Of a stretch of 51,415 nt of DNA, positions 19,093-27,848 are shown piece by piece. Each line of letters begins with the position of its first letter. Position 1 is the first letter of the stretch. The position numbers were made by a program, and so were the translations under genes. The notes beneath the pieces are model-generated. The model saw nothing but the letters and a program-made list of their open reading frames with translations, did no database searches and was not told the origin of the DNA. Source of the DNA: a bacterium (lineage in GTDB: Bacteria; Elusimicrobiota; Elusimicrobia; Elusimicrobiales; UBA9959); NCBI GenBank assembly GCA_021812825.1, contig JAKAMO010000006.1:1-51415 (forward strand), read 5' to 3'.

Positions 19093-20099
19093 AACTTCTC
19101 CACCACCCTCGGCGCGGAATAGATCAGCAGCGCCTCTTTGGCCTCGTTCATGCGGCGCGAGGCCTCGAGCAGGCCGACCTCTCCGGCGTCCTCGCATTTG
19201 TCGAAATCCGCCACGCCCACGCCGCCCAGCTCGGGTTTGAAGACGAAGCCGGCCTCTTTCTCCTCGGCGCCGGCCAGCAGGGAGCCCCTGATATCTATGA
19301 CCTGAAGCAGCGACATAAGGACGTTCTCCGGCATGCGGCTCTGCGAGCTGCTGGTAACGCTGGCCAGCACCCATTCTGCGCCCAACTGCTTGGCGGCCTC
19401 CACGGGGATGAAATCGACCACTCCGCCGTCTACCAGATAGCGGTGTCGGTACTGCACCGGCGCGAAGATGCCGGGCAGGTCCACGCTGGCGCGCACGGCT
19501 ATGGCCAGCGGACCCTCGGTGAAGACGATCTTCTCGCCGGTGCGGAGGTCCATCGCGGAACAGGCGAAGGGGATGCGGAGATCGGCAAAGGTCTTGCCGC
19601 CCAGATGACTTTCTATGAACTCGTTTATATGGGTGGGCGTGAGCAGCTTGTCGGCCAGCAGCAGTCCGAGAACCCTGATGTTCCGGAAGTCCCGAGAGAT
19701 CTTGAGCCGCTCCGCTTCGCGGCCGAACTTCCAGATCTCCTGCACGGGCGTGCCGGCCGCGTAAAGGGAGCCTATTACCGAACCCATCGAGGTGCCGGAA
19801 ACTTCGTCGACAGGGAAGCCGGCGTACTCGAGGGCCTCAAGCACACCGGCGTGCGCGAAACCCCTGGCGCCGCCGCCGGACAAGGCGAGCCCCACCGAAG
19901 GCCGCGCCGGAGGCTTGGAAGAGGCCACGCGGGTCCAGACCGCCTCCCGCAGTACGTCGTCATCGGTCTCGTCGCCCCAGGACGCGGCCCAGGGGACCAA
20001 TCCCGCCGGCGGGGCGCCGGCCTCCGGCTCCTGCGCGTGGAGCGCGGCTCCAGGCGCGAAGGCCAGTATAAGTGCGAGAAGGATCCTCTTCGGGCGCAT
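19089..20099 (-). CDS. Patatin-like phospholipase, exported
   Basis: 336 residues with a signal peptide (1-22, ending ALHA). The patatin domain has SGGGARG at 74-80 (oxyanion loop), GTSMG with nucleophile Ser104, and DGG with catalytic Asp224. The Ser-Asp dyad is complete, so lipase or acyl hydrolase activity on membrane phospholipids is expected. Related RssA-type proteins are cytoplasmic; this one carries an export signal, so it should act in the periplasm or at the outer membrane. Its stop overlaps the TPR gene as GTGA, and TolC lies 12 bp upstream. Physiological substrate unknown. Confidence 0.9.
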   Translation of the reverse strand: MRPKRILLALILAFAPGAALHAQEPEAGAPPAGLVPWAASWGDETDDDVLREAVWTRVASSKPPARPSVGLALSGGGARGFAHAGVLEALEYAGFPVDEVSGTSMGSVIGSLYAAGTPVQEIWKFGREAERLKISRDFRNIRVLGLLLADKLLTPTHINEFIESHLGGKTFADLRIPFACSAMDLRTGEKIVFTEGPLAIAVRASVDLPGIFAPVQYRHRYLVDGGVVDFIPVEAAKQLGAEWVLASVTSSSQSRMPENVLMSLLQVIDIRGSLLAGAEEKEAGFVFKPELGGVGVADFDKCEDAGEVGLLEASRRMNEAKEALLIYSAPRVVEKL

Positions 20100-20111
20100 G
20101 CTGGATGAAGG

Positions 20112-21392
20112 CTACTGGAAATCCCTTCCCTGGGCCCACTCCAGGCGTATGCGGGCCAGCAGCTGCTTATAGACCGCGTCCAGGTACTTGCGCTCCAGAC
20201 CGCAGAGCGAGCAGAGGGCGCGCAGCTGGGACATCGACGGCCGGGACGGGCGCGAAGCCGTCTCGTAAGCCGCTTTCATGCGCTCGAACTCTTCGGAAAG
20301 GCGCGCGGCCTCCTGCTGGCGGGCGACCGCCTCCTTATGCGCGGAGATTATCCCGAAGCGTATATTGTCCTGCAGTTCGGCCCTCTTCAGCTCGCCCTGC
20401 CGCTGCTGGGCGCGGCGCTGCTGCACCTGGGTCCAGATATCGTAAGAGAGAGGGAATCGTATCCCCACCGAGGCCAGCCAGTTGCCGTTTCGCTCCGTAC
20501 TTTCCGAGAGAGAGGAGAACTTGTAGGCGCTCAGGTCGTAGCTGGCGGAAAGGAAAATGGTAGGGTAGCGCCTCACCAGCGCCATGTTCACGGCGATGTC
20601 CTCCATCTGGGCCTTGTAGACCTCGCTCTTCAGCTCCGGCCTGGCCTCCATCGCGGTAACGAGGCTGCGGCTGACGTCGGCGTCCACCGGCAGCGGTCTG
20701 AAATCGCCCTGGGCCTCTACGTCGAAGCCGGGCTCCCTGTTCAGGGCCTTGAGAAGGTCCGTCTTGGCGTTATCCAGCCCCTCCGAAGCCTCCGCGAGCC
20801 GGTCCGAGAGCGAAGACAGGAGCATAGCCGCTTCCATCTCCTCGAATGGGTCCTTTCGCATCGCCGAGGACAGCTTGGATGCCAGCTCCAGCCAGTAAGA
20901 GGAGGCTCCTCTTATCCTGGAATGGTAGAGCAGGGAATAGAAGGCCCTCTTGGCCTCCAGCGCGGCCGACGACCGGGCCGCCTCGAAATTGACCTTGGCC
21001 TGGCTGTTGGCGGTCTTGGCGAGCTTTAGAACATTGGTGTTCCTGCCGCCGGTATAGAGCGGCTGCAGCGCCTGGGCGCGCAGCTGATAGAAGTAGTCGC
21101 CCAACTCCCGGTAGATCACCGGACCGCCGGAATCCGCGCCGGAGACTACGGGCGAATCCAGGTTGAGCCGGCTCACGCTGCCGTACAGGGCCAGCTGCGG
21201 CAGCGCCATGAACCTGGCCTCGCTGACCCGCTGCCGGGTGATGATTATGTCCTGCTCGGCGGCCAGTGCCGCCGGGCTGTTCTTGACGGCTATCGAGACG
21301 GCCTCTTCCAGGGTCAGGGGGTTCCCCTCGGCCAAGGCCGGCGCCGGCGCGGCGGCCAGGGCCAGCGCCAGCGCGGCAGGAAGAAGGGTCAT
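20112..21392 (-). CDS. TolC-family outer-membrane protein
   Basis: 426 residues with a signal peptide (1-21, ending ALA). Two internally similar halves are rich in long alpha-helical heptads. The N-terminal PLTLEEAVSIAVKNSPAALAAEQDI is the standard TolC/OEP opening. Such proteins form trimeric outer-membrane ducts for efflux or type I secretion. No partner ABC transporter, RND pump or membrane-fusion protein is encoded next to it, so its inner-membrane partner must be elsewhere. The ATGA overlap with the HAMP gene couples their translation. Confidence 0.88.
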   Translation of the reverse strand: MTLLPAALALALAAAPAPALAEGNPLTLEEAVSIAVKNSPAALAAEQDIIITRQRVSEARFMALPQLALYGSVSRLNLDSPVVSGADSGGPVIYRELGDYFYQLRAQALQPLYTGGRNTNVLKLAKTANSQAKVNFEAARSSAALEAKRAFYSLLYHSRIRGASSYWLELASKLSSAMRKDPFEEMEAAMLLSSLSDRLAEASEGLDNAKTDLLKALNREPGFDVEAQGDFRPLPVDADVSRSLVTAMEARPELKSEVYKAQMEDIAVNMALVRRYPTIFLSASYDLSAYKFSSLSESTERNGNWLASVGIRFPLSYDIWTQVQQRRAQQRQGELKRAELQDNIRFGIISAHKEAVARQQEAARLSEEFERMKAAYETASRPSRPSMSQLRALCSLCGLERKYLDAVYKQLLARIRLEWAQGRDFQ

Positions 21393-21931
21393 ATCTTGAA
21401 CTTGGGCATTATCTCCGAGACCTTGCGGCCCAGCTCGGCGGCCTTCTCGGCCATCCCCCCGGCGGCGGCTTCCCCGCGGAACTTCTCGTACTCCCTGACC
21501 ACCTCGTTCACGGCCCCCGTCATGTTGTTGAAGTGGTCCTGCAGCTCGGTGAGCTGGTCGCCCTCGCGCAGGTACACGCGGTGCGTCAGGTCGCCGTCGG
21601 CCACGGTGGAGCAGCTCTTCTCGAACTTGAAGATGGGGCCGGCCATGCGGTGCGAGATGACGGCCGAGACTATCAGCACCATCACCATGTACATCACTAT
21701 CTTCAGCGCGAACAGAGGCACCATCTGAGCCATCTCGTCCAGCAGCGGCTGCATCATCGGATGCTCGTTGACGACCTTAGAGACCGTCCAGAGCACGTCG
21801 AGGCCCACCACGATGAACGCCAGCAGTACGCTGAAGAAGATCAGCGACATGTAGCGGTACTGCAGGTGCTTCTTTATCAGTATCGTCCGGCGCTGGAACT
21901 TGGCCGGCGCCTTGGCTTGAGCGTTTTCCAT
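21389..21931 (-). CDS. Orphan HAMP-domain membrane protein
   Basis: 180 residues. A basic cytoplasmic N-terminus is followed by TM1 at about 28-50, a short periplasmic loop, TM2 at about 70-92, then a HAMP domain (about 93-145, starting AGPIFKFEK) and a short coiled tail. It has the membrane half of a chemoreceptor or histidine kinase but no kinase, methyl-accepting or cyclase domain. A strong AGGAGAGG ribosome site precedes the ATG. A response regulator three genes upstream in the same series could be a functional relation, but nothing in the sequence proves it. It could transmit a signal by partner binding. Confidence 0.8.
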   Translation of the reverse strand: MENAQAKAPAKFQRRTILIKKHLQYRYMSLIFFSVLLAFIVVGLDVLWTVSKVVNEHPMMQPLLDEMAQMVPLFALKIVMYMVMVLIVSAVISHRMAGPIFKFEKSCSTVADGDLTHRVYLREGDQLTELQDHFNNMTGAVNEVVREYEKFRGEAAAGGMAEKAAELGRKVSEIMPKFKI

Positions 21932-21940
21932 TTCCCTCTC

Positions 21941-22975
21941 CTAGAACAACACCGTCATGAGCTCGTCCCAGTCCTTGGAGACGGTCTTGAGCTCTCCGGT
22001 GGCCTTTTCCAGCGGCACGCCGACTATCTGATTGCCCACCAGGGCGGACATCTGGCCGAACTTGCCGTCGCGCACCAACTCGGCCGCCTTGACGCCGACG
22101 CGCACTCCGAGCATGCGGTCGAACAGCGTGGGCGCGCCGCCGCGCTGCATGTGGCCTATCACCGCCGAGCGGGTCTCCAGGCCGGTGTTCTTCTCTATGA
22201 ATGAGGCTATGCGCTCGCCCATGCCGCGGTCCTTGAGGATCACGTGGCCGAACTGGTCGAGCTCGCGCTTCTGCTCGCCCTCTCCGACCGCCGGCAGTTC
22301 GGAAGCCTCGCTGGTGACCACCAGCGCGAACCTCTTGCGGGCGTAGGAGCCCCTGATCTTCTTCAGCATGGCCTCCGTGTCTATCGTTCTCTCCGGGATA
22401 CAGACGAAGTCGGCCGCGGCCGCGATGGCGGTGAACAACGCCACCCAGCCGGCATGGCGGCCCATGACCTCGAGCACCATCACGCGCCGGTGGCTGCGGC
22501 CGGTATCCATCAGGGAGGCGGCGGCCTCCATCGCCTTGGTAACGGAAGTGTCGAAGCCGAAAGTATAGTCGGTGGCGTTCAGGTCGTTGTCCATCGTCTT
22601 AGGCACGCCGACCACGTTGAGCTCGTGGTCCCTGTAGAAGCGGGTGGCCACGCCAAGGGTGTCCTCGCCGCCCATCGCGACCAGCGCGTGCAGGTCCAGC
22701 TTTTTGAACGTGTCCAGACACTTCTTTACGTTATCCTCGTTCTTGAAGGGGTTGGTACGGGAGGTTCCGAGCATCGTGCCGCCCTGGGTTATCGCGTACT
22801 CGGTCAGTTCGCGGTTCAGCGGCGTGGTCAGGCCGTCCACCAGGCCCTTCCAGCCGTCGTTGAGGCCTATGCATTCGAACCCGAACTTCTCCGCCGCCCA
22901 GACGCAGCCCTTTATGGCCGGGTTCAGGCCGGGGCAGTCCCCGCCGCCGGTAAGGATAGCTATTTTCTTGCTCAT
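21941..22975 (-). CDS. pfp: Phosphofructokinase, pyrophosphate-type signature
   Basis: 344 residues of the PfkA superfamily, phosphorylating fructose 6-phosphate. At the nucleotide site it has GGEDT, with Asp105 where ATP enzymes keep glycine (E. coli Gly104). PKTMDND has Lys126 where ATP enzymes have Gly124. Asp plus Lys at these two positions is the known mark of PPi-dependent enzymes. The catalytic TMDND is intact. A PPi enzyme would work reversibly in glycolysis and gluconeogenesis and save ATP, which is common in anaerobes. AAGGAGACG gives a clear ribosome site. Substrate preference is inferred from two residues and not measured. Confidence 0.9.
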   Translation of the reverse strand: MSKKIAILTGGGDCPGLNPAIKGCVWAAEKFGFECIGLNDGWKGLVDGLTTPLNRELTEYAITQGGTMLGTSRTNPFKNEDNVKKCLDTFKKLDLHALVAMGGEDTLGVATRFYRDHELNVVGVPKTMDNDLNATDYTFGFDTSVTKAMEAAASLMDTGRSHRRVMVLEVMGRHAGWVALFTAIAAAADFVCIPERTIDTEAMLKKIRGSYARKRFALVVTSEASELPAVGEGEQKRELDQFGHVILKDRGMGERIASFIEKNTGLETRSAVIGHMQRGGAPTLFDRMLGVRVGVKAAELVRDGKFGQMSALVGNQIVGVPLEKATGELKTVSKDWDELMTVLF

Positions 22976-23007
22976 TTTCGTCTCCTTGGTAATAAGTCCG
23001 GATAAGG

Positions 23008-23751
23008 TCAGAAACTGGTGTTATAGCGCATCTGCACTATGCGCTCCGCGCGGCGCTTGAGACCGTTGGAGTAGCGCCCGCTGCGGTTTATCTCGCGCAC
23101 GCCGAAGTCCAGCTGGAAGTAGGGCGTAACGTAGAGGCGCGTGCCGATGTTGAGCCTGGAAGGGTCGTCAGTGTGAAAGAGGTTGTCCTCCTCCACCATG
23201 AAGGCCACCTTGTCCTCCAGCGTGTAGTTTACGCCCAGGAAGCCGAACAGGTACTGCTTGTCGAAGTCCGAGACGTTGAAGCCGCCGTGCACGGCCAGGC
23301 CTGGGGCGAGCACTTCCTTGGAGCCCACCAGGTAGAGCCCGTGCCCCTTCTCCAGGTACTTCTTGGCCGCCGGGTCGTAGTAGTAGCCCTGTCCGTCGTA
23401 ACCTACGGCCATGGCCGGGATGTAATAGCCGCCGTCGGAGAAGCGGAACTTGACGCGGATCTCGGGACGGCGCATCTTAATAGGGGAATCCGAGCCGACC
23501 AGCCTGTCCACCAGCATCGAGGCGCCCAGGTTCAGCCGCTCCTGCACGCCGAAGTTGATCCCGCCGAGCACCCCGCCGGCGGAGTAGAAACGGGTCTTCA
23601 GCATGAAGCCGTAGTAGTCCAGTATGCCGGCGGTCGGGATGTCTATCATCTCCGTGTCCGGGAGGACGACAGCTTCCCCGCCGTCGTCCTTCGCGGCGGC
23701 GAGCGCCGGCAGGACGAGGAGCATGGCCAGTACGAGGTTGAGTTTTTTCAT
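23008..23751 (-). CDS. Exported putative beta-barrel outer-membrane protein
   Basis: 247 residues with signal peptide 1-20 (ending AAA). The mature part alternates polar and aromatic residues as in amphipathic beta-strands (YGFMLKTRFYSAGGV, LYVTPYFQLDFGVREI) and ends in the C-terminal phenylalanine typical of proteins inserted by BAM. I do not recognise a named family; YjbH-like or other small barrels are possible. It has an AAGGAAGG ribosome site and lies 34 bp after the response regulator and 32 bp before pfp. No catalytic motif is seen. Confidence 0.65.
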   Translation of the reverse strand: MKKLNLVLAMLLVLPALAAAKDDGGEAVVLPDTEMIDIPTAGILDYYGFMLKTRFYSAGGVLGGINFGVQERLNLGASMLVDRLVGSDSPIKMRRPEIRVKFRFSDGGYYIPAMAVGYDGQGYYYDPAAKKYLEKGHGLYLVGSKEVLAPGLAVHGGFNVSDFDKQYLFGFLGVNYTLEDKVAFMVEEDNLFHTDDPSRLNIGTRLYVTPYFQLDFGVREINRSGRYSNGLKRRAERIVQMRYNTSF

Positions 23752-23785
23752 CTTACCTTCCTTGAGTTTATTTCTGCGCCGCGGG

Positions 23786-24160
23786 TCACGTCCCGAGCAC
23801 GGCCTTCACCTTGGCGTCCATGTCCTCCAGCGAGAAGGGCTTCTGCACTATCTCGTTGGCGCCGCTCAGCAGGGCGATGCCGCGCTCGCTCGAAGTGTCC
23901 CTCGAGGTCATTATGATGATCTTGGGCGCGTTGGTCCCGAGTCGGGAGGAGATCTCGCTGGCCACGTGGTAGCCGTCTATATACGGCATCATCACGTCCA
24001 GCAGCACAAGGTCGAACCTGTCGGACTCGGCCGCCTGCAGCGCGTCCTTACCGTTGACCTTGGCGGTAACGTCGAAGCCCTGCCTGCGGAAGTAGGTTTC
24101 CAGCAGGTCTATCAGGTCCGGGTCGTCGTCGGCTATCAGGATCCGCTTTCCACTTTCCAT
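23786..24160 (-). CDS. Single-domain response regulator (CheY-like)
   Basis: 124 residues, a receiver domain only. The acidic pocket is Asp11-Asp12-Asp13, the phospho-acceptor is Asp55 in LVLLDVMMP, the switch Thr85 lies in MTSRD and Lys107 in QKPFS. All are present, so it should be phosphorylated by a histidine kinase. There is no DNA-binding or enzymatic output domain, so it acts by protein contact. It begins inside the last 25 bp of dnaE with a GGAGAC ribosome site. No kinase is encoded in the window. Confidence 0.92.
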   Translation of the reverse strand: MESGKRILIADDDPDLIDLLETYFRRQGFDVTAKVNGKDALQAAESDRFDLVLLDVMMPYIDGYHVASEISSRLGTNAPKIIIMTSRDTSSERGIALLSGANEIVQKPFSLEDMDAKVKAVLGT

Positions 24161-27100
24161 GTCTTGTCTCCGAGCAGCCTCTCTATCTCCCTCAGAAGCT
24201 CGTCGCCGAGCTCCACCCGCTCCGTCGTCTCTATCAGGTAGGTGCCGCGCCCCTTGGCGTCCACCTGGAAATAGACCGGGCACATGCCGTGGTTGCGCCC
24301 GAGCAGCGTCTTGAGCTCGTGCAGCTGCTTTTCGTCGAAGAGTATGCCTTCCGGCAGCTTGACCACCAGCCCCCTGGCCCACTTGTTCATCGCGTCGAAG
24401 AGGCTGTAGGCCTCCTCTGCTATCAGCTCGTAATTCTGCTCACCGAAATCAGATTTCTGCACCTTGCCGGCGACCACTACGACCTTGTTGGGTCCGAGCT
24501 GCGGACCGTAGACCTTGTACTTCTTGGGGAACAGGCAGACGCCGAGGTTCCCGGTCAGGTCCTCCACCTCGAACTTGGCCATCGGCTCGCCGGTCTTCTT
24601 GGTCTGCATGCTCTTGAACTGGGCCACGATGCCGGCCACGCGCACGACCGCCCCTTCGGCGAAAGCGCCGGCCAGCACCTTCTCCACCGGGGCGTTCGAG
24701 ACCATGGCCAGATGGCGGCGGTAGCTGTTCAGCGGGTGGCCGGAGAAATAGAAGCCCAGCACCTCGCGCTCGTTCTTCAGCAGCGTGTGTTCGTTCATCA
24801 CGGGCGCTTCCTTCTTCTCTTCCGCGAACAGCATGGTCTGGTTGCAGTCGTAAGAGCCCTTGCCGCCGCAGAAGGACTCGTAGGCCTCCATCGCCTTCGT
24901 CCGCGAGATCTCGGCCTTCTCGGCCGGGTAGAAGCAGTCGAAGGCGCCGCCCTTGGCCAGGGATTCCAGCACGCGCTTGTTGAGCTGCTTGGAATCCGCC
25001 CGCAGCGTGAACTCCTCGAAAGAGCGGAACGGGCCGTTCTTGGCGCGCTCGGCCACCATAGCCTCCACGACGCCCTCACCTACGTTCTTCACCGCGGTCA
25101 GCGCGAAGCGGATGGCGGGCTTGCCGTTATGGGGCTCTATGGAAAAGCGCTTTTGGGAGCGGTTCACGCTCGGCCCCAGGATCCCTATCTCCATGTCCTG
25201 GGCCTCTCCGATATAGGTCACCAGCTTGTTCTCCTTGTCCTCGGAGCCGATAGGGCTGTGGCCGATCTCGCTGGTCAGCAGCGCGGCCATGAACTCGGTG
25301 GGGTAGTTGGCCTTCAGCCACGCGGTCTGGTAGGCCACCAGGGCATAGGCTACGGAATGGGACTTATTGAAGCCGTAGCCCGCGAACTTGGCCATGTCGT
25401 CGAATATCTTGGCGGAGAGCTTGTTCGGGACGTCGTGGTGCTCCTTGGACTGCCTGATGAACTTCTCGCGCAGCTTCTCCATCACGTCCAGTTTCTTCTT
25501 GCCCATCGCCTTGCGGAAGTCGTCGGCCTCGCTCGGAGTGAACTTGGCCATGCTCTTGGCTATCTCCATCACCTGTTCCTGGTACACCATCGTACCGTAG
25601 GTGTCCTTCAGGATGGGCTCGAGCAGCGGGTGGTCGTAGACGATCCTCTTGCGGCCGTGCTTGCGCTCGACGAACATCTCGAGCATGCCGCTCTCTATCG
25701 GGCCGGGGCGGTATAGCGCCACGAGGGCCGCGATGTCGCTGAAGACCGTGGGTTTTAGACCCTTGACCAGCTTCTTCATGCCCTCGCTTTCCAGCTGGAA
25801 CACGCCGGTGGTCCGGCCCTCGCAGAGCAGGTCGAACGTGGCCTTGTCGTCCATCGGGATGGAATATATGTCAAAATCCGACTTGCCGGGCAGCGTGCGT
25901 ATGAACTCGGAGGCGGTCTCAATGACCGAAAGCGTGCGCAGGCCGAGGAAGTCCACCTTCAGCATGCCGAGCGAGCCCAGCATGTTGCCGTCGTACTGCG
26001 TGGTGATGATCTCCTTGGTGTTGCGGTTGGCGAGCGGGACGTAGTCGGTCACGTCGTCCTTGGAAATGACGACGCCCGCGGCGTGCACTCCGGTGTGCCG
26101 GCGCAGGCCCTCCACCTTCATCGCGATGTCGAACATCTTCTTGAGCTTCGGGTCCCGCATGAAGCCCTTCAACTCGCTGCTGTCGTTGATGGACTTGAAG
26201 AGGGTGGCCTTCGGGTCGCCGGGGATCAGTTTGGCTATCGCGTTGACGTCGGCGAGCGGTATGCCCATCACGCGGCCGACGTCCCGAATGGCGCTCTTGG
26301 CCTTGATGGTGCCGTAGGTGATAATGTTCGCCACGCGCGAGGAGCCGTACTTCTCGCGCACGTACTGCACCACCCGCTCGCGGCCCTCGTCGGAAAAGTC
26401 GATGTCCAGGTCTGGCATGCTCTTGCGGCCCGGGTTGAGGAAACGCTCGAACAGCAGGGAGTTGGGCAGCGGATCTACCCGCGTGATGTCCAGCGTGTAG
26501 GCGACCAGCGCGCCGGCGCCGGAGCCGCGGCCCGGGCCCACGGGAACGCCTACGCTGCGGCCGTGCCTGATGAAGTCCATCACTATCAGGAAGTAGCTGG
26601 AGAAGCCCATCTTCTTGATGGTATCCAGCTCGAACTCGAGACGCTTCCGGTACTCCTCCCCGGCGTTAGGCACCTTCTTGCGCAGGCCTTCTTCGCAAAG
26701 GTCCTTCAGATAGTGGAAGTCCCCCTCGTCGCCGTATTTGGCCTTGTACTCGGCGGGAATGTCGAAGGCGGGCAGGTGCAGCTTGCTGTTGTCCACCTTG
26801 AGGTTGCACATGTCGGCTATGACGAGGGTGTTCTTCACGGCCTCCGGGGTATGCGAGAAGAGCTTTATCATCTCCGCCGGGGACTTGTAATAGAGTTCAT
26901 GCGTGGTCATGCGCATGCGGTCCGGGTCATCCATCAGCGCGCCGGTGGAGATGCAGATATGGGCGTCGTGCGCCTCCCAGTCCTCTTTCTTCTGGTAATG
27001 ACAGTCGTTGGTGGCGACGAGAGGTATCCCGGTGCGTTTGGCCGTCTCGAGGAGACCGGCCATGGCCGCCTGCTCCTCGGGGATGTTGTGGTCCATCAGT

Positions 27101-27648
27101 TCCAGGTAGAAGTTGCCCTTGCCGAGGATGTCGTTATAGCGGGAGGCGAGCTTGACCGCCTCGTCGATCTTGCCCTCGGCGCAATTGCGCGCTACGTGCG
27201 ACTTCAGGCAGCCGGAGAGGCAGACGAGGCCTTCCTTGTGCTTCTCGAGCAGCTCCTCGTCTATGCGGGGATCGTGGTAGAAGCCTTCGATGAACGAGGC
27301 GGAGACCATCTTCATCAGATTCTTGTAGCCTGTCTCGTTCTTCGCGAGCACGGTCATGTGGCCGTTGTCGCGGCGGGTGGTCCCCTTCTCCTTGTCCTTG
27401 CGCGAGCCGCGGGCGATGTAGCATTCGCAGCCGACGATGGGCTTGAGCCCCAGGCTCTGGGCTATGAAATAGAACTCCATCGCGCCGTACATGTTGCCGT
27501 GGTCGGTCAGAGCGAAGGCGTTGCCGGGCTGGGCGGCGAGACCCTTCAGGAATTCAGAGGGGCCGCCGTGACCGTCGGAGATGCGCAGCATCCCGTCGAG
27601 CAGCGAGTACTCGGAGTGGTTATGGAGGTGAATGAATTCCGGAGCCAT
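24136..27648 (-). CDS. dnaE: DNA polymerase III subunit alpha
   Basis: 1170 residues, the usual DnaE size. The N-terminal PHP domain starts IHLHNHSEYSLLDGML. The C-family polymerase core has catalytic Asp415 and Asp417 in PDLDIDFSDEGR, followed by the helix-hairpin-helix region and a C-terminal OB-fold. It is the replicative polymerase, binding the sliding clamp and using the palm aspartates for magnesium. No ribosome site is obvious before ATG 27648, although the leader is short and begins with a hairpin. It heads the long minus-strand gene series. The response regulator begins within its last codons. Confidence 0.97.
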   Translation of the reverse strand: MAPEFIHLHNHSEYSLLDGMLRISDGHGGPSEFLKGLAAQPGNAFALTDHGNMYGAMEFYFIAQSLGLKPIVGCECYIARGSRKDKEKGTTRRDNGHMTVLAKNETGYKNLMKMVSASFIEGFYHDPRIDEELLEKHKEGLVCLSGCLKSHVARNCAEGKIDEAVKLASRYNDILGKGNFYLELMDHNIPEEQAAMAGLLETAKRTGIPLVATNDCHYQKKEDWEAHDAHICISTGALMDDPDRMRMTTHELYYKSPAEMIKLFSHTPEAVKNTLVIADMCNLKVDNSKLHLPAFDIPAEYKAKYGDEGDFHYLKDLCEEGLRKKVPNAGEEYRKRLEFELDTIKKMGFSSYFLIVMDFIRHGRSVGVPVGPGRGSGAGALVAYTLDITRVDPLPNSLLFERFLNPGRKSMPDLDIDFSDEGRERVVQYVREKYGSSRVANIITYGTIKAKSAIRDVGRVMGIPLADVNAIAKLIPGDPKATLFKSINDSSELKGFMRDPKLKKMFDIAMKVEGLRRHTGVHAAGVVISKDDVTDYVPLANRNTKEIITTQYDGNMLGSLGMLKVDFLGLRTLSVIETASEFIRTLPGKSDFDIYSIPMDDKATFDLLCEGRTTGVFQLESEGMKKLVKGLKPTVFSDIAALVALYRPGPIESGMLEMFVERKHGRKRIVYDHPLLEPILKDTYGTMVYQEQVMEIAKSMAKFTPSEADDFRKAMGKKKLDVMEKLREKFIRQSKEHHDVPNKLSAKIFDDMAKFAGYGFNKSHSVAYALVAYQTAWLKANYPTEFMAALLTSEIGHSPIGSEDKENKLVTYIGEAQDMEIGILGPSVNRSQKRFSIEPHNGKPAIRFALTAVKNVGEGVVEAMVAERAKNGPFRSFEEFTLRADSKQLNKRVLESLAKGGAFDCFYPAEKAEISRTKAMEAYESFCGGKGSYDCNQTMLFAEEKKEAPVMNEHTLLKNEREVLGFYFSGHPLNSYRRHLAMVSNAPVEKVLAGAFAEGAVVRVAGIVAQFKSMQTKKTGEPMAKFEVEDLTGNLGVCLFPKKYKVYGPQLGPNKVVVVAGKVQKSDFGEQNYELIAEEAYSLFDAMNKWARGLVVKLPEGILFDEKQLHELKTLLGRNHGMCPVYFQVDAKGRGTYLIETTERVELGDELLREIERLLGDKTWKVESGS

Positions 27649-27657
27649 TACAGATAT

Positions 27658-27693
27658 TTGAAAACGAAAAACCCGCGGTTTCCCTGACCGCGG
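27658..27693 (-). terminator. Terminator-like leader hairpin before dnaE
   Basis: On the minus strand CCGCGGT pairs with ACCGCGG (27687-27693 with 27673-27679, loop 27680-27686) and is followed by TTTTTCGTTTTC. The predicted dnaE transcript start (near 27693) falls at the first base of the stem, so this could be a 5'-end hairpin or an attenuator rather than a terminator of an upstream gene. Structure is seen; function is inferred. Confidence 0.5.
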
Positions 27694-27699
27694 ACTTTA

Positions 27700-27724
27700 A
27701 TTATATAAATAAAATAGGACCTAT
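27700..27724 (-). promoter_or_regulatory. dnaE promoter -10 with overlapping palindromic operator candidate
   Basis: A perfect TATAAT lies on the minus strand at 27705-27700. Eight bases upstream is the palindrome ATAGGACCTAT (27714-27724), occupying the spacer/-35 area; no good -35 is seen. The same 11-mer, in the reverse-complement reading ATAGGTCCTAT, occurs at 49345-49355 before a lipoprotein gene, so a shared repressor or activator is possible. Confidence 0.5.
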
Positions 27725-27815
27725 GGGAAATCCCCGCCTGGAACGGCGCTGGCGTGGTATCGGGTCTTCAGGCACGCGGTCGCGCACACCGTGCGCGCCG
27801 CCATCGATCTCCCCT

Positions 27816-27848
27816 GAAAACAAAACCGCCGGGGCTCCACGGCGGCTT
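27816..27848 (-). terminator. Minus-strand intrinsic terminator with no obvious upstream gene
   Basis: Minus-strand AAGCCGCCG (27848-27840) pairs with CGGCGGTTT (27831-27823), with one G-U pair, and is followed by TTTTGTTTTC. It has a T-rich tail only on the minus strand. No minus-strand coding gene lies to its right, so it may end a short non-coding RNA of about 100 nt starting near 27935. Confidence 0.5.

Noticed and set aside
23008..23751. Porin or named OmpA/YjbH-family protein
   Set aside because: The beta-strand pattern and terminal Phe support a barrel but no family motif is seen, so it is left unnamed.
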